This document shows positions 1 through 8,503 of a stretch of 64,000 nt of DNA, one piece after another; the stretch's first letter is position 1; each line of letters opens with the position of its first letter. The notes beneath the pieces are model-generated. The model saw nothing but the letters and a program-made list of their open reading frames with translations. It was not told where the DNA came from and searched no databases. Position numbers and translations under genes: made by a program. This DNA comes from Dyadobacter sp. 676 (GTDB taxonomy: Bacteria; Bacteroidota; Bacteroidia; Cytophagales; Spirosomataceae): positions 4,385,001 through 4,449,000 of the forward strand of contig NZ_CP159289.1 of NCBI RefSeq assembly GCF_040448675.1, in the 5' to 3' direction.

Positions 1-1
1 G

Positions 2-2011
2 GTAAGGAACCTGCAGGCGGCTTATGCCGCGTACCACAAGGAAGCATTCCAGCCCTCCGATTCCGCCCGGCGAATGAACAACGAAGCGGTGATCCTGGCG
101 CTAACGGGCAACTACCAGAAAGCATTGCACATCATGGAAGAGCTGGACCTCGGGGAATCGGATCAGCAATTGCTCTATAACCGGGGCCTGTTTGCTATGT
201 TGTCGGGTAAATTGGATGCGGCGCGGAACGATTTCGCCCGGTCGCCGGGGCACGCGGAAGCAACGCTGAATACGCTGGTAGTGCTCGGAAAACAGAAGAA
301 ATACCAGGAGGCGGCCAGCTTCGCGAACGACAACACGGCTAAAAATACCGGCGGAAAGTGGAGTTTCAATGTGGGAATGGTACACAAATACAGCGGGCGA
401 ATGGAAGACGCTGTCGACGCGATTACGAGTGCGATCCGCCAGCGCGACGAAATGGCCTACCGCTTGCAAAGGGGCGACATCCTCATGCGCACCGGCAATG
501 AAAAACGGGCCGTGAAGGATTTTGAGAAAGTCGCACGCACGCATCCGAAGGCGCAGATACGCTATGCGAACGCGCTGCTTTCCCTGAACCAGTTCGGAAT
601 GGCGAAAGCAGTTTTTGAAAAATACCTCGAAACCGACGACCGTACTTTCCGGGGGGACGCTTACCTGGGCATGGCGCATTCGTGTTACGGCCTGCAACAA
701 ATCAGCGAAGCGCAGCGCTACTACAAGCTGGCTTCCACTTTGAAGCGCGAGACACCCGGACTGCAATCGGGTATTGCGAATACCCATCTCTCAAAACACG
801 AATATCAGACGGCATTTACGCTGTTCGACCGGGTTATCAGGAAGGATTCGACCTATTTGCCGGCCTATCTGGGACGTGCGGTGGCCTACTACGGTCAAAA
901 GAAATACGATCTGGCGCTGCAGGATTTCAAGAAAGGCGAGAAGGCATTGAATGAGGATAACAAGTTCTTCGCCGATCTGTTCGTAACCAAAGCGTTTTCG
1001 GAATACTACCTGAAACAGACCGCACAGGCACAGGAAGATTTCCAGAAGGCCATCCGGCTCGATCCGGCCCGTTACGAAGCCCTGGCTGGTTTGAGCAGCA
1101 TTATGATCGATCAGAAGCGGTATTCGGAAGCGGGGCAATACCTGGCGAAAGCGCTGCAATATGAGCAGGGCTACGACCTCATGTGGAGCAACTATGGAAA
1201 CCTGCTGTTGCATTTCGATATGTACAAAAAAGGCTATCAGGTATTCAAAAAGGCAGTTTCATTGAACCCCTCGAATGTGAATGCGCAGAATGGCTGGGGG
1301 ATTGCGCTGCTTGAAAACGATCAGCTCGACAAGTCGATGGCGCTTTTTGACAGCCTCGTACGTGAAAAACCCGAGCTGCCATTCCTGCATAATAACCACG
1401 GGATCGTACAGGCTTACATCGGCAACCGGCATGACCAGAAGCACCAGGTAAACGAGGCGAATGCACGGTATGATGGCGCTTACGAGGATTTTAAACTTGC
1501 TATGGCAGCTGCGCCTGGCCGGAAGTTCTATAATGTAAACCAGGGCAATGTGTACCGGTACATGGAGCGCTATGACGACGCGAAGCTGAGCTACCAGAGC
1601 TATCAGGACAAGAGCGCGCTGAACAATACCGCCGTCATGTATGCAGGCCAGGAGCGTTTCAAGGATGCGAAATACTACCTCGGCATTGCGATTCAGATCG
1701 ATTCCCTGCACCGGGTATTTCAATACAACATGGCTGTGCTGATGAAAGGCAAACAGAAGGAAATGATGCGCCTCGTAGCCTCTGCCGACGAAAACAGCCC
1801 GTTTTCCGATATCGGCATCAAGTACAGCCGCGACGGTTTCGTGACGATCTATCTTTACGATTACGAGTACGACGTCCTGACTTTCCCGGGCCGTCATTAT
1901 ATGCCGCTGCCGGTTACGGAATACAAAGAAGACTACTTTATTCCCGAATACGATTTCAAACTGATGCCATACGAGAAAAAAAGGTGGAGGGCAAAAAGAA
2001 AAAGCGTGTGA
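2..2011 (+). CDS. TPR-repeat protein, 5' end outside window
   Basis: The reading frame is open from base 2, ahead of the first ATG at 74, so the gene begins outside the window; about 669 residues are visible. Most of the protein is degenerate tetratricopeptide repeats of about 34 residues (for example the alanine/tyrosine pattern around residues 270-420 counted from the ATG), which build helical scaffolds for protein binding. The last 90 or so residues are not TPR and are rich in aromatic and acidic residues, ending in a basic Lys/Arg tail. Signal peptide, partner and role cannot be judged because the N-terminus is missing. It converges on the response-regulator gene across a 199-base gap in which I see no clear terminator. 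Confidence 0.85.
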   Translation, partial: VRNLQAAYAAYHKEAFQPSDSARRMNNEAVILALTGNYQKALHIMEELDLGESDQQLLYNRGLFAMLSGKLDAARNDFARSPGHAEATLNTLVVLGKQKKYQEAASFANDNTAKNTGGKWSFNVGMVHKYSGRMEDAVDAITSAIRQRDEMAYRLQRGDILMRTGNEKRAVKDFEKVARTHPKAQIRYANALLSLNQFGMAKAVFEKYLETDDRTFRGDAYLGMAHSCYGLQQISEAQRYYKLASTLKRETPGLQSGIANTHLSKHEYQTAFTLFDRVIRKDSTYLPAYLGRAVAYYGQKKYDLALQDFKKGEKALNEDNKFFADLFVTKAFSEYYLKQTAQAQEDFQKAIRLDPARYEALAGLSSIMIDQKRYSEAGQYLAKALQYEQGYDLMWSNYGNLLLHFDMYKKGYQVFKKAVSLNPSNVNAQNGWGIALLENDQLDKSMALFDSLVREKPELPFLHNNHGIVQAYIGNRHDQKHQVNEANARYDGAYEDFKLAMAAAPGRKFYNVNQGNVYRYMERYDDAKLSYQSYQDKSALNNTAVMYAGQERFKDAKYYLGIAIQIDSLHRVFQYNMAVLMKGKQKEMMRLVASADENSPFSDIGIKYSRDGFVTIYLYDYEYDVLTFPGRHYMPLPVTEYKEDYFIPEYDFKLMPYEKKRWRAKRKSV

Positions 2012-2210
2012 GGTACCGTAGTCAAAAAGTAAAGATGCCCGGCAGAAGGGGACGGTCGGGAACGAAATGTCCGGTGCTCTTCTAGAAGTTAACCGTCGTT
2101 AAACTCACGGAATGGCTCGCTTTGAGCAAAATTTTCTACGATCGATCAGGTGTTATCCCCAATTGATGTAAGTTTTTCCACTATTTCGAAGCAATGCGCG
2201 AAACGGCTGC

Positions 2211-2588
2211 TCAGACGTCACTTGCGGGTTTTGTGAAGATATTCTTGACTTCCACGAAGCTGATCGGCTTGTCGAGGAAATAATCTGCACCGTTTCGGAA
2301 TGCTTCTTCTTTCAGGTTCGTCATGGCGCTCATCATCACCACTTTGGCACGTTTGTCCGGGTGTGCTTCGCGTAGCTGACGAATTGCCTGCACACCCTTT
2401 CCGTCAGGTAAGTTATTGTCTATGAATATCCAATCGGGACGCATATCTCTTACACAATCCAATCCCTCCGTCAGTGAAGCTACCACCCGGATCGATCCAT
2501 CGGGTGTTTTAATATTTAGTTGCCTTATCAGAAAATTGCGCATCAACACTCCCAAATCTCTTTCATCTTCAATAATAACAATTTTCAT
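2211..2588 (-). CDS. Receiver-only (CheY-like) response regulator
   Basis: This 125-residue protein is a single phospho-receiver domain with no output domain. The acidic pair E8/D9-type pocket, the likely phospho-acceptor D57 (context FIDNNLPDG), the switch Ser/Thr position around S87 and the invariant lysine K107 (DKP) are all present. Such proteins pass phosphate between kinases or act by protein contact. No kinase is adjacent; the nearest is the REC-PAS kinase at 6989-8422. A sigma-54-like -24/-12 element lies about 100 bases upstream on the same strand (2689-2705), which would tie the gene to the rpoN module nearby (inference). Confidence 0.85.
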   Translation of the reverse strand: MKIVIIEDERDLGVLMRNFLIRQLNIKTPDGSIRVVASLTEGLDCVRDMRPDWIFIDNNLPDGKGVQAIRQLREAHPDKRAKVVMMSAMTNLKEEAFRNGADYFLDKPISFVEVKNIFTKPASDV

Positions 2589-2688
2589 AGCGCTGTGTGA
2601 GTAGTAATTTCAGCCATCAGTAGTGGAGGTGTTGTCCGGCGCCGTTAAAACAGCGTTTGGATCATAAACTAACCTTACCATCCTGCAA

Positions 2689-2705
2689 GGCAATAATCCT
2701 GCCAT
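2689..2705 (-). promoter_or_regulatory. Sigma-54-like -24/-12 element upstream of receiver gene
   Basis: On the minus strand the site reads ATGGCAGGATTATTGCC. It has the core TGGCA and TTGC with the required GG-N10-GC spacing and matches 14 of 17 positions of the general sigma-54 consensus YTGGCACGrNNNTTGCW. A start site about 12 bases further on would leave a leader of roughly 90 bases before the ATG at 2588. It is found by motif only; the 372-base gap 2589-2960 holds no other gene I can support. Confidence 0.35.
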
Positions 2706-2960
2706 AAAATGGCATTGAAGTATCCCCGGGCGGCTTTCAACAGGACGGCCGGATAGGCGTTTATTGTAACTTTTTTACACCGTTTTGGGTGTAAATTTTA
2801 CAGCGGAACACGGAGTCTGGTATTTGGTTTGATAATTTTTTGACAGTAATATGTTGTTTATCAATGCAATATGTTTTGAAGTATATTGCGGGACGTGCGG
2901 TGGTACAGGATTTTCGGAGTTTTGGATGAAAACCAAATATCCATTTAAAACCAGTAAGCT

Positions 2961-3245
2961 ATGTCTGCGAACAAAATCATCTTGGGAATAGTGACCGCAG
3001 CGGTGGCGGGAGTAGTAATCGGACTGATCGTTGCGCCGGAAGACAGCAAGAAGACTATCAGAAAACTAAAAAAGAAAACGAACAGCCTCGCGAACGACCT
3101 GATAACCGCATTGGAAAAAAGCAAAGCGAAAGCGGCGGATGCGGCCGGCGAATTGAAAGCGGAGGGTAAAGCATACGCCAGCGACGTAGCGGATAAAGCC
3201 GAGACTTATGTCGACTCCGCCCGTGAACAGGTAGGAAACCTTTGA
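2961..3245 (+). CDS. YtxH-family small membrane-anchored protein
   Basis: The 94-residue product has one N-terminal hydrophobic segment (about residues 6-25, Gly/Ala/Val rich), then a conserved APEDSKKTIRK-type junction and a long charged, alanine- and lysine-rich helix. This is the layout of YtxH/general-stress family proteins, which are thought to be anchored in the inner membrane with a cytosolic coiled helix. The biochemical role is unknown. Its stop codon directly precedes the next gene, so the two are probably co-transcribed and end at the terminator at 3590. Confidence 0.85.
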   Translation: MSANKIILGIVTAAVAGVVIGLIVAPEDSKKTIRKLKKKTNSLANDLITALEKSKAKAADAAGELKAEGKAYASDVADKAETYVDSAREQVGNL

Positions 3246-3256
3246 CATATAGCGTT

Positions 3257-3568
3257 ATGGGACCAACAGTCGATCAATCGAAGTCGCAGAAAATAAAGGA
3301 TACCGTTTCCGGAACGGTTGGTTATTTCAAAGACCTGATGGCTGCCGGGCCGGAAGGTGCCGCGGGCCGCGGCATGGAGATCGGGCTCGGCGCATTGCTG
3401 GGCAGGACGGCGCTCAGGCGACTCCCCGCACCGTTTAACTTACTGGCCCCGCTGCTGATTGAGAAAGTTATTATGAAGCACGGGGTCGAAGAAGGCCGCG
3501 AGTTGCTGTTGAAAGGTTTGTACTGGGTCAGGAACGCGACCGAAGACAAGCCCCTGCGACCTGCCTGA
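3257..3568 (+). CDS. Small unknown protein paired with YtxH gene
   Basis: I do not recognise this family. The 103-residue product (108 if a TTG at 3242, overlapping the previous stop, is used) has a polar N-terminus, a central glycine/alanine/leucine-rich stretch (about residues 35-70) that is amphipathic or weakly membrane-associating, and a basic C-terminus. ATG 3257 is preferred because neither candidate has a ribosome-binding site and ATG is the stronger codon. Close linkage to the YtxH gene suggests a shared envelope or stress role, which is inference only. Confidence 0.65.
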   Translation: MGPTVDQSKSQKIKDTVSGTVGYFKDLMAAGPEGAAGRGMEIGLGALLGRTALRRLPAPFNLLAPLLIEKVIMKHGVEEGRELLLKGLYWVRNATEDKPLRPA

Positions 3569-3589
3569 TCTCGGCATATGCCCGCATTG

Positions 3590-3614
3590 AAACCCTCCCG
3601 AGCGGAGGGTTTTG
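3590..3614 (+). terminator. Rho-independent terminator after YtxH operon
   Basis: AAACCCTCC and GGAGGGTTT pair as a GC-rich stem around a short loop, followed by a T run, 22 bases after the stop of the small unknown gene. Confidence 0.75.
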
Positions 3615-3625
3615 CCGTTTACGGG

Positions 3626-3642
3626 TAGGCAAGGCTTTTGCA
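3626..3642 (+). promoter_or_regulatory. Sigma-54-like -24/-12 element, rightward
   Basis: TAGGCAAGGCTTTTGCA matches 15 of 17 positions of YTGGCACGrNNNTTGCW and keeps GG-N10-GC spacing; the mismatches are T2 to A and C7 to A. It follows the terminator at 3590-3614 and points toward rpoN, about 395 bases away. It could drive rpoN with a long leader, a small RNA, or nothing. Confidence 0.3.
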
Positions 3643-4036
3643 TTTCGTATAGTATGTTTTCGATAACCCTGATACTTCGGCGCGTGCTTTATGGTTGTAT
3701 TGCTAAGGGTGAAAACACCAGCGCCAAACCCACTGGAAATAACGACATCTTTTGATTTTCAATCAGATGTGGCCGGCGAGGCGACGACAAATGCCGGAGG
3801 CGGCCTGCTTATCCCGACCTGGAAAGCGCGGGACGGGCCAATGTTATAAAAGCCGAACCGCCGGGCGGCGGGGCATTTTGATATGGGGATTCGCTCTACA
3901 TTCTGAATTATAATACTCAGTATGTGGAAATAACTACGCAATCTTCCGTAACAGCCCTCCTGGTTAAGTCAAGATTGGATAAAGAGTCGTAAATTTAAAG
4001 CACCAAGAGAATTTAAATTTTACCCTTAGTTGCTAT
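3643..4036 (+). other. 394-base stretch upstream of rpoN, possible 52-codon ORF
   Basis: No recognisable gene lies here. An ATG-started frame of 52 codons runs from 3691 to 3849, just downstream of the sigma-54-like site at 3626-3642. Its translation has no known motif and may be chance. The last 60 bases before rpoN are AT-rich, as expected of a promoter or leader, but contain no clean TAnnTTTG element. Confidence 0.2.
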
Positions 4037-5479
4037 ATGCAAAGACAGACGCAGACGCAGAGACAGACTTTAAAATACTCTCCCTTGCAAATTCAGATGC
4101 TGAATTTACTGCACCTGACTACAATGGAGCTTGAACAAAGGATTAAGGAAGAACTGGAAGAAAACCCCATACTGGAAGAAGGGAAAGAGGAGAGTACGTC
4201 GGAAGAAGCGCCCGAAGAGTTTGATGATGCCGACTTGCCGTCGGGCAGCGACGATAACACCGTACAGGATTATTACGACTGGGACGAGTTCCGGGACGAC
4301 GATATTCCGGACTATAAAACTTATGCAAACAACCAGTCGGCGGACAATGAATTATACACCCGGCCGATGGTGGAAGCCATCTCGTTCAGGGATGATCTGA
4401 AACAGCAGGTACACTTTCTGCAACTGGATGAACGTCAGCAACTGATCGCCGACTTTATCCTTGACTCGCTCGACGAGGACGGGTTCCTGCGCCGGGAAAG
4501 CGATGTGATTGCGGACGATATATCATTTGCGAACAGCATGTTTATCGATACCGACGAAGTGAACACAATGCTGAAAATCATTCAACAGCTCGATCCGCCG
4601 GGTATTGCGGCCAGCGATTTGAGGGAGTGCCTGCTTATTCAGCTCAATCGCATGGAGAACCAGAACGACACCTGGAAATGGGCTTACAAGATTGTTTCCG
4701 ACGCTTTCGACGAGCTCGGGTCACGCAATTATGACAAGATCATGCGGATCACCGGCCTGGACGAAGAGTCGCTTAAGAAGGCCATCCAGCTCATTACCAC
4801 ACTGAATCCGAAGCCGGCTTCCGGTTTGCGGAATGACACGGTGATCAACGAAAGCATCAAACCCGATTTCATGCTCTGGTACACCGAGGATGGCGAAATA
4901 GAAGTGCAGCTCACCTGGGGGAACAGTCCGGCCCTGAAACTGAACAAGGTGTTTACCCAGATGGCCGAGCAGAAAAACGACAAGGCCACGAACCAGTTCC
5001 TGAAAAACAAAATGAACTCGGCCAAGTGGTTTATCGACGCCATTAAGCAGCGTGAAAATACGATGCTGAATACCTTGAAGGCGATCGTGAAGCTGCAATA
5101 CGACTATTTCCAGACCGGCGACATCAAAAAGCTCCGTCCGATGATCCTGAAAGACGTGGCCGAAATCATCGACATGGATATTTCCACGGTATCGAGGGTT
5201 ACCACGAACAAATACGTGCAGACGCCCTTCGGCATCGTACTATTGAAAGACCTCTTTACGGAAGGTGTCACGAACGAGGACGGAACCGAAGTTTCAAACC
5301 GTGAAATACAGGAGGCGATCCGTGAAATCGTAAGCGAAGAGGATAAGCGCCATCCGTATAACGACCAGCAGATTACAGATATGCTCGCCGAAAAAGGCTA
5401 TTCCGTTGCGAGACGCACGGTAGCCAAGTACCGCGAACAATTGAATATACCTACCGCGAGGTTGAGAGTTACTATTTAA
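4037..5479 (+). CDS. rpoN: RNA polymerase sigma-54 factor RpoN
   Basis: The product is the alternative sigma factor that recognises -24/-12 promoters and needs an ATP-driven activator to melt DNA. All parts are visible in 480 residues: a Gln/Leu-rich region I at residues 1-50 that receives the activator, an acidic region II (about 50-100), the core-binding and HTH domains, and near the C-terminus the RpoN box ARRTVAKYR, which reads the -24 element. The length is normal for the family. The gene is followed after 28 bases by a sigma-54 activator and then a kinase, forming an apparent operon that encodes the sigma factor and its own activation pathway. Confidence 0.97.
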   Translation: MQRQTQTQRQTLKYSPLQIQMLNLLHLTTMELEQRIKEELEENPILEEGKEESTSEEAPEEFDDADLPSGSDDNTVQDYYDWDEFRDDDIPDYKTYANNQSADNELYTRPMVEAISFRDDLKQQVHFLQLDERQQLIADFILDSLDEDGFLRRESDVIADDISFANSMFIDTDEVNTMLKIIQQLDPPGIAASDLRECLLIQLNRMENQNDTWKWAYKIVSDAFDELGSRNYDKIMRITGLDEESLKKAIQLITTLNPKPASGLRNDTVINESIKPDFMLWYTEDGEIEVQLTWGNSPALKLNKVFTQMAEQKNDKATNQFLKNKMNSAKWFIDAIKQRENTMLNTLKAIVKLQYDYFQTGDIKKLRPMILKDVAEIIDMDISTVSRVTTNKYVQTPFGIVLLKDLFTEGVTNEDGTEVSNREIQEAIREIVSEEDKRHPYNDQQITDMLAEKGYSVARRTVAKYREQLNIPTARLRVTI

Positions 5480-5507
5480 AAAACCAAGTTAAGCCCTTAC
5501 ACCCGGC

Positions 5508-6968
5508 ATGAAAAAAATAGTTGTTGTTGATGATGAAGCGGATATTTGCTTCCTTTTGAAGCGTTTTTTATCAAAGAACGATTTTATAGTAGAAACAGCC
5601 CAGAATGGTAAGGACGGCCTCGCACTGATAGAATCCATCTCGCCGGACCTCGTTATGACCGATTTCAGGCTGGGGGACATCACCGGAACGGAGCTCCTCA
5701 TGGCCATTAAATCCAAAAGACCGAACGTTCCCGTACTGATCATAACCGGTTATTCGGACATCAAGGTGGCAGTAAATGTGATGAAGCTGGGCGCTTACGA
5801 TTACATTACCAAACCGCTTTTCCCGGACGAAATTCTTGTGACGGTAAAGAAAGCCATCGCCGATGCGGAAGCTGCCCAGAACGAAGAGCAGCAGTACGTG
5901 GCGCCGGCCATGTCCGATGGCGTTTCGGAAGCGGTGAAACCCGCGCGCAAGAACCAGTCGCGCACGAAAGCGGGGTACATTATGGGCAACAGCGAGGTTT
6001 CGGATAACCTTTTCCGGCAGGTAGACCTCGTGGCCCCCACCAATTTCAGCGTGATCATATACGGCGAAAGCGGCTCGGGAAAGGAGGCTATCGCACAGGA
6101 AATCCATAACCGCTCGAAACGGAGAGATATGCCTTTCGTGGCAATGGACTGCGGTGCTATTTCAAAGGAACTCGCGGGCAGCGAGCTTTTCGGACACGAA
6201 AAAGGCTCGTTTACAGGTGCATTACAAACCAAGATAGGCCATTTCGAACTGGCGAATGGCGGTACGCTGTTTCTCGACGAGGTTTCCAACCTTTCCTACG
6301 AGATACAGGTTGCATTGCTTCGCGTAGTACAGGAACGTAAAATGCGCCGGATCGGCGGCTCGAAGGAAATCGATCTGGATGTGCGGATCATCGTAGCGAG
6401 CAACGAACGGCTGCTCGATTCGGCGAAGAACGGCAAATTCAGAGAAGATCTCTACTACCGCTTCAATGAATTTACCATCGAAGTACCGGCATTGCGGAAC
6501 CGTAAGGACGATCTCATGCTCTTCGCCAGCGCCTTCCTGGAAACTACCAATGCAGAGCTCGGCAAAAATGTAAAAGGGTTTTCGGAAGAAGTCAAAAACG
6601 ACTTTCTGAACTACTCGTGGCCGGGTAACCTTCGCGAGCTGAAAAATGTGATCAAAAGGGCTACGCTTCTGTCGGACGGCGATCTGATCGAGGAAAAGGC
6701 GTTGCCGTTCGAGATCGTCAATTACAGGCGCCTGAAAGACCTGGATGATGAGCCTGTACCGGCGGCGAGCCCGGTGGCTTCGCTGCTGTCGGAGAACGCC
6801 GATGGGGAAGAAACAAAACCCAGCCTGAAAACCGTGGCCAACGAAGCCGAATACGACATGATCATGCAGGTGCTGCGGGATGTGAATTTCAATAAAAGCA
6901 AGGCCGCCCGTTTGCTCAACATCGACCGCAAGACGCTTTACAATAAAATGAAACAATTCGATATCTGA
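5508..6968 (+). CDS. NtrC/AtoC-family sigma-54 activator response regulator
   Basis: The 486-residue protein has three domains. A receiver (1-120) carries the phospho-acceptor D52 and K102. A AAA+ domain follows with Walker A GESGSGKE (about 186-193), Walker B GGTLFLDE (about 251-258) and a sigma-54-contacting loop that reads GSFTGA (about 233-238) instead of the usual GAFTGA. A Fis-type helix-turn-helix ends the protein (SKAARLLNIDRKTLYNKM). It would hydrolyse ATP to open sigma-54 promoters when phosphorylated. Immediate neighbours are rpoN upstream and a histidine kinase 20 bases downstream, which is the likely cognate kinase. The target genes are unknown. Confidence 0.95.
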   Translation: MKKIVVVDDEADICFLLKRFLSKNDFIVETAQNGKDGLALIESISPDLVMTDFRLGDITGTELLMAIKSKRPNVPVLIITGYSDIKVAVNVMKLGAYDYITKPLFPDEILVTVKKAIADAEAAQNEEQQYVAPAMSDGVSEAVKPARKNQSRTKAGYIMGNSEVSDNLFRQVDLVAPTNFSVIIYGESGSGKEAIAQEIHNRSKRRDMPFVAMDCGAISKELAGSELFGHEKGSFTGALQTKIGHFELANGGTLFLDEVSNLSYEIQVALLRVVQERKMRRIGGSKEIDLDVRIIVASNERLLDSAKNGKFREDLYYRFNEFTIEVPALRNRKDDLMLFASAFLETTNAELGKNVKGFSEEVKNDFLNYSWPGNLRELKNVIKRATLLSDGDLIEEKALPFEIVNYRRLKDLDDEPVPAASPVASLLSENADGEETKPSLKTVANEAEYDMIMQVLRDVNFNKSKAARLLNIDRKTLYNKMKQFDI

Positions 6969-6988
6969 TATCGAAAGGCTAACGCGGA

Positions 6989-8422
6989 ATGAATAACAAA
7001 CTGATCCGGGTTTTGTTGGTGGACGACGACGAGGACGATTATTTCCTGACCCGTGAGTATTTTCAGGACCTCGTCAACTGGAAATTCGATATCACCTGGT
7101 GCGCGACTTTCAAAGACGCTGAAACGCAGATCAGAAACCACAAATACGATCTCTATCTGTTCGACTACCTGCTCGGCGAAAGCACGGGTATCGATTTGAT
7201 CGAGCTTGCGTGCAGTTTTGAATGCGAAGAGCCGATCATCCTGCTCACTGGCAAGGGCGATACCAAGATCGCCGTGGAGGCATTGCGCCTGGGCGCAGCG
7301 GATTACCTCATCAAAAGCGAGCTCGACGCGGAAAAACTCGAAAGAAGCATCCGCTACGCATTGGAACGCACCTCCGTTTTGAAAGCGTTGCGCCATAGCG
7401 AAAGGAGGTACCGCCGGATTTTCGAGGAGTCCAACGATTTCCTGTTCATTAGTGATCCCGAAGGAAATATCATCGACTTCAACGACGCAGCCACTGTCCT
7501 GACCGGTTATTCCGGCGAGGAGTTGAAAGATAAGAACCTGACCCAACTGGTAGAAGCGCCTCTGTTCGCGACGCTCTGGAAGGACATTGCCGATCAGCCG
7601 ATTCACGATCACGAAGTACGCCTGCTCACAAAGGACGGCGATAAAAAGTACTGCCTGTTTTCGGCCACGGTCGAAGTGGACGACGAGCATCCGTATATCC
7701 AGGGGCGATTGCACGACATGACGGCACGAAAGCAGTCGGAAAAGGAACGGTTGTTTTCCGAAAAAATGGCGGTTACCGGGCGTCTCGTACGCATGCTCGC
7801 GCATGAGGTGCGCAACCCGCTCACCAACGTGAACCTTTCGGCCGAACAGCTGGAAATGGAGCTGACCGACGAGGACCAGAAATTTTACACGCAGATCATC
7901 AAGCGCAATTGTACGCGCATCAACGACCTCATTACCCAGTTGTTGCAGCCATCGAGTTCGGAAGACATCGAACTGGTGGAAAGTTCGGTGCACTCTGTGC
8001 TTACCCAGGCCATCAGCGCGGCGCTCGACCGAGTGCAGCTCAAAAGAATCCAGATAGTGAATGAGTTCGCCGATGAAGAGCTCGCTTTACCGCTCGACCG
8101 CGTGTCATTGCAAATGGCTTTCCTGAACCTGATCACCAATGCGATCGAGGCAATGGAAGAGGATAAGGGAGTATTACGGATAACCACCCGCAGCGTGGGC
8201 GATCAGATCCAGGTTTTGTTTACGGATAACGGATCGGGGATCAGCGAGGAGCACATGGACAAGATATTCGAACCATATTTTACTGGGAAAAACAACGGAA
8301 TGGGTATCGGGTTGTCGACCACCATGAGCATTATCCACGCACATCACGGACGGATCGAGGTACAATCGCAACTGGGCGTCGGGACTACCTTTACGATCAG
8401 CTTCCATACGGCCAAACAATAG
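6989..8422 (+). CDS. Hybrid REC-PAS-histidine kinase
   Basis: The 477-residue soluble protein begins with a receiver domain (phospho-acceptor D59 in LFDYLLG, lysine about K109), continues with a PAS sensor domain (about 135-250), and ends in a HisKA/HATPase core: H-box AHEVRNPL with phospho-accepting histidine near 272, N-box NLITNAIEAME, G1 DNGSGI and G2 GMGIGLS. No membrane segment or signal peptide is visible, so it senses a cytosolic or phosphorelay signal. The N-terminal rather than C-terminal receiver suggests that its activity is gated by an upstream phosphodonor. It most likely phosphorylates the NtrC-type regulator encoded 20 bases upstream, inferred from operon position. Confidence 0.93.
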   Translation: MNNKLIRVLLVDDDEDDYFLTREYFQDLVNWKFDITWCATFKDAETQIRNHKYDLYLFDYLLGESTGIDLIELACSFECEEPIILLTGKGDTKIAVEALRLGAADYLIKSELDAEKLERSIRYALERTSVLKALRHSERRYRRIFEESNDFLFISDPEGNIIDFNDAATVLTGYSGEELKDKNLTQLVEAPLFATLWKDIADQPIHDHEVRLLTKDGDKKYCLFSATVEVDDEHPYIQGRLHDMTARKQSEKERLFSEKMAVTGRLVRMLAHEVRNPLTNVNLSAEQLEMELTDEDQKFYTQIIKRNCTRINDLITQLLQPSSSEDIELVESSVHSVLTQAISAALDRVQLKRIQIVNEFADEELALPLDRVSLQMAFLNLITNAIEAMEEDKGVLRITTRSVGDQIQVLFTDNGSGISEEHMDKIFEPYFTGKNNGMGIGLSTTMSIIHAHHGRIEVQSQLGVGTTFTISFHTAKQ

Positions 8423-8503
8423 GCTGGGCGGCCGGTTTCACGATTTTTTAATGCAACGATCGCGTCATGGCACGCGTAAGGAGAGAAAAAATCGGTGCAT
8501 TCC

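Noticed and set aside
6938..7993. 351-codon open frame on the minus strand opposite the REC-PAS kinase gene
   Set aside because: Its translation has no domain or compositional signs of a protein, and the plus-strand kinase explains the region fully. It is an antisense shadow of a GC-rich gene.
8464..8486. TGGCACG as sigma-54 site before the secreted protein gene
   Set aside because: The -24 half is perfect but at the -12 position the sequence is AGGA rather than TTGC.
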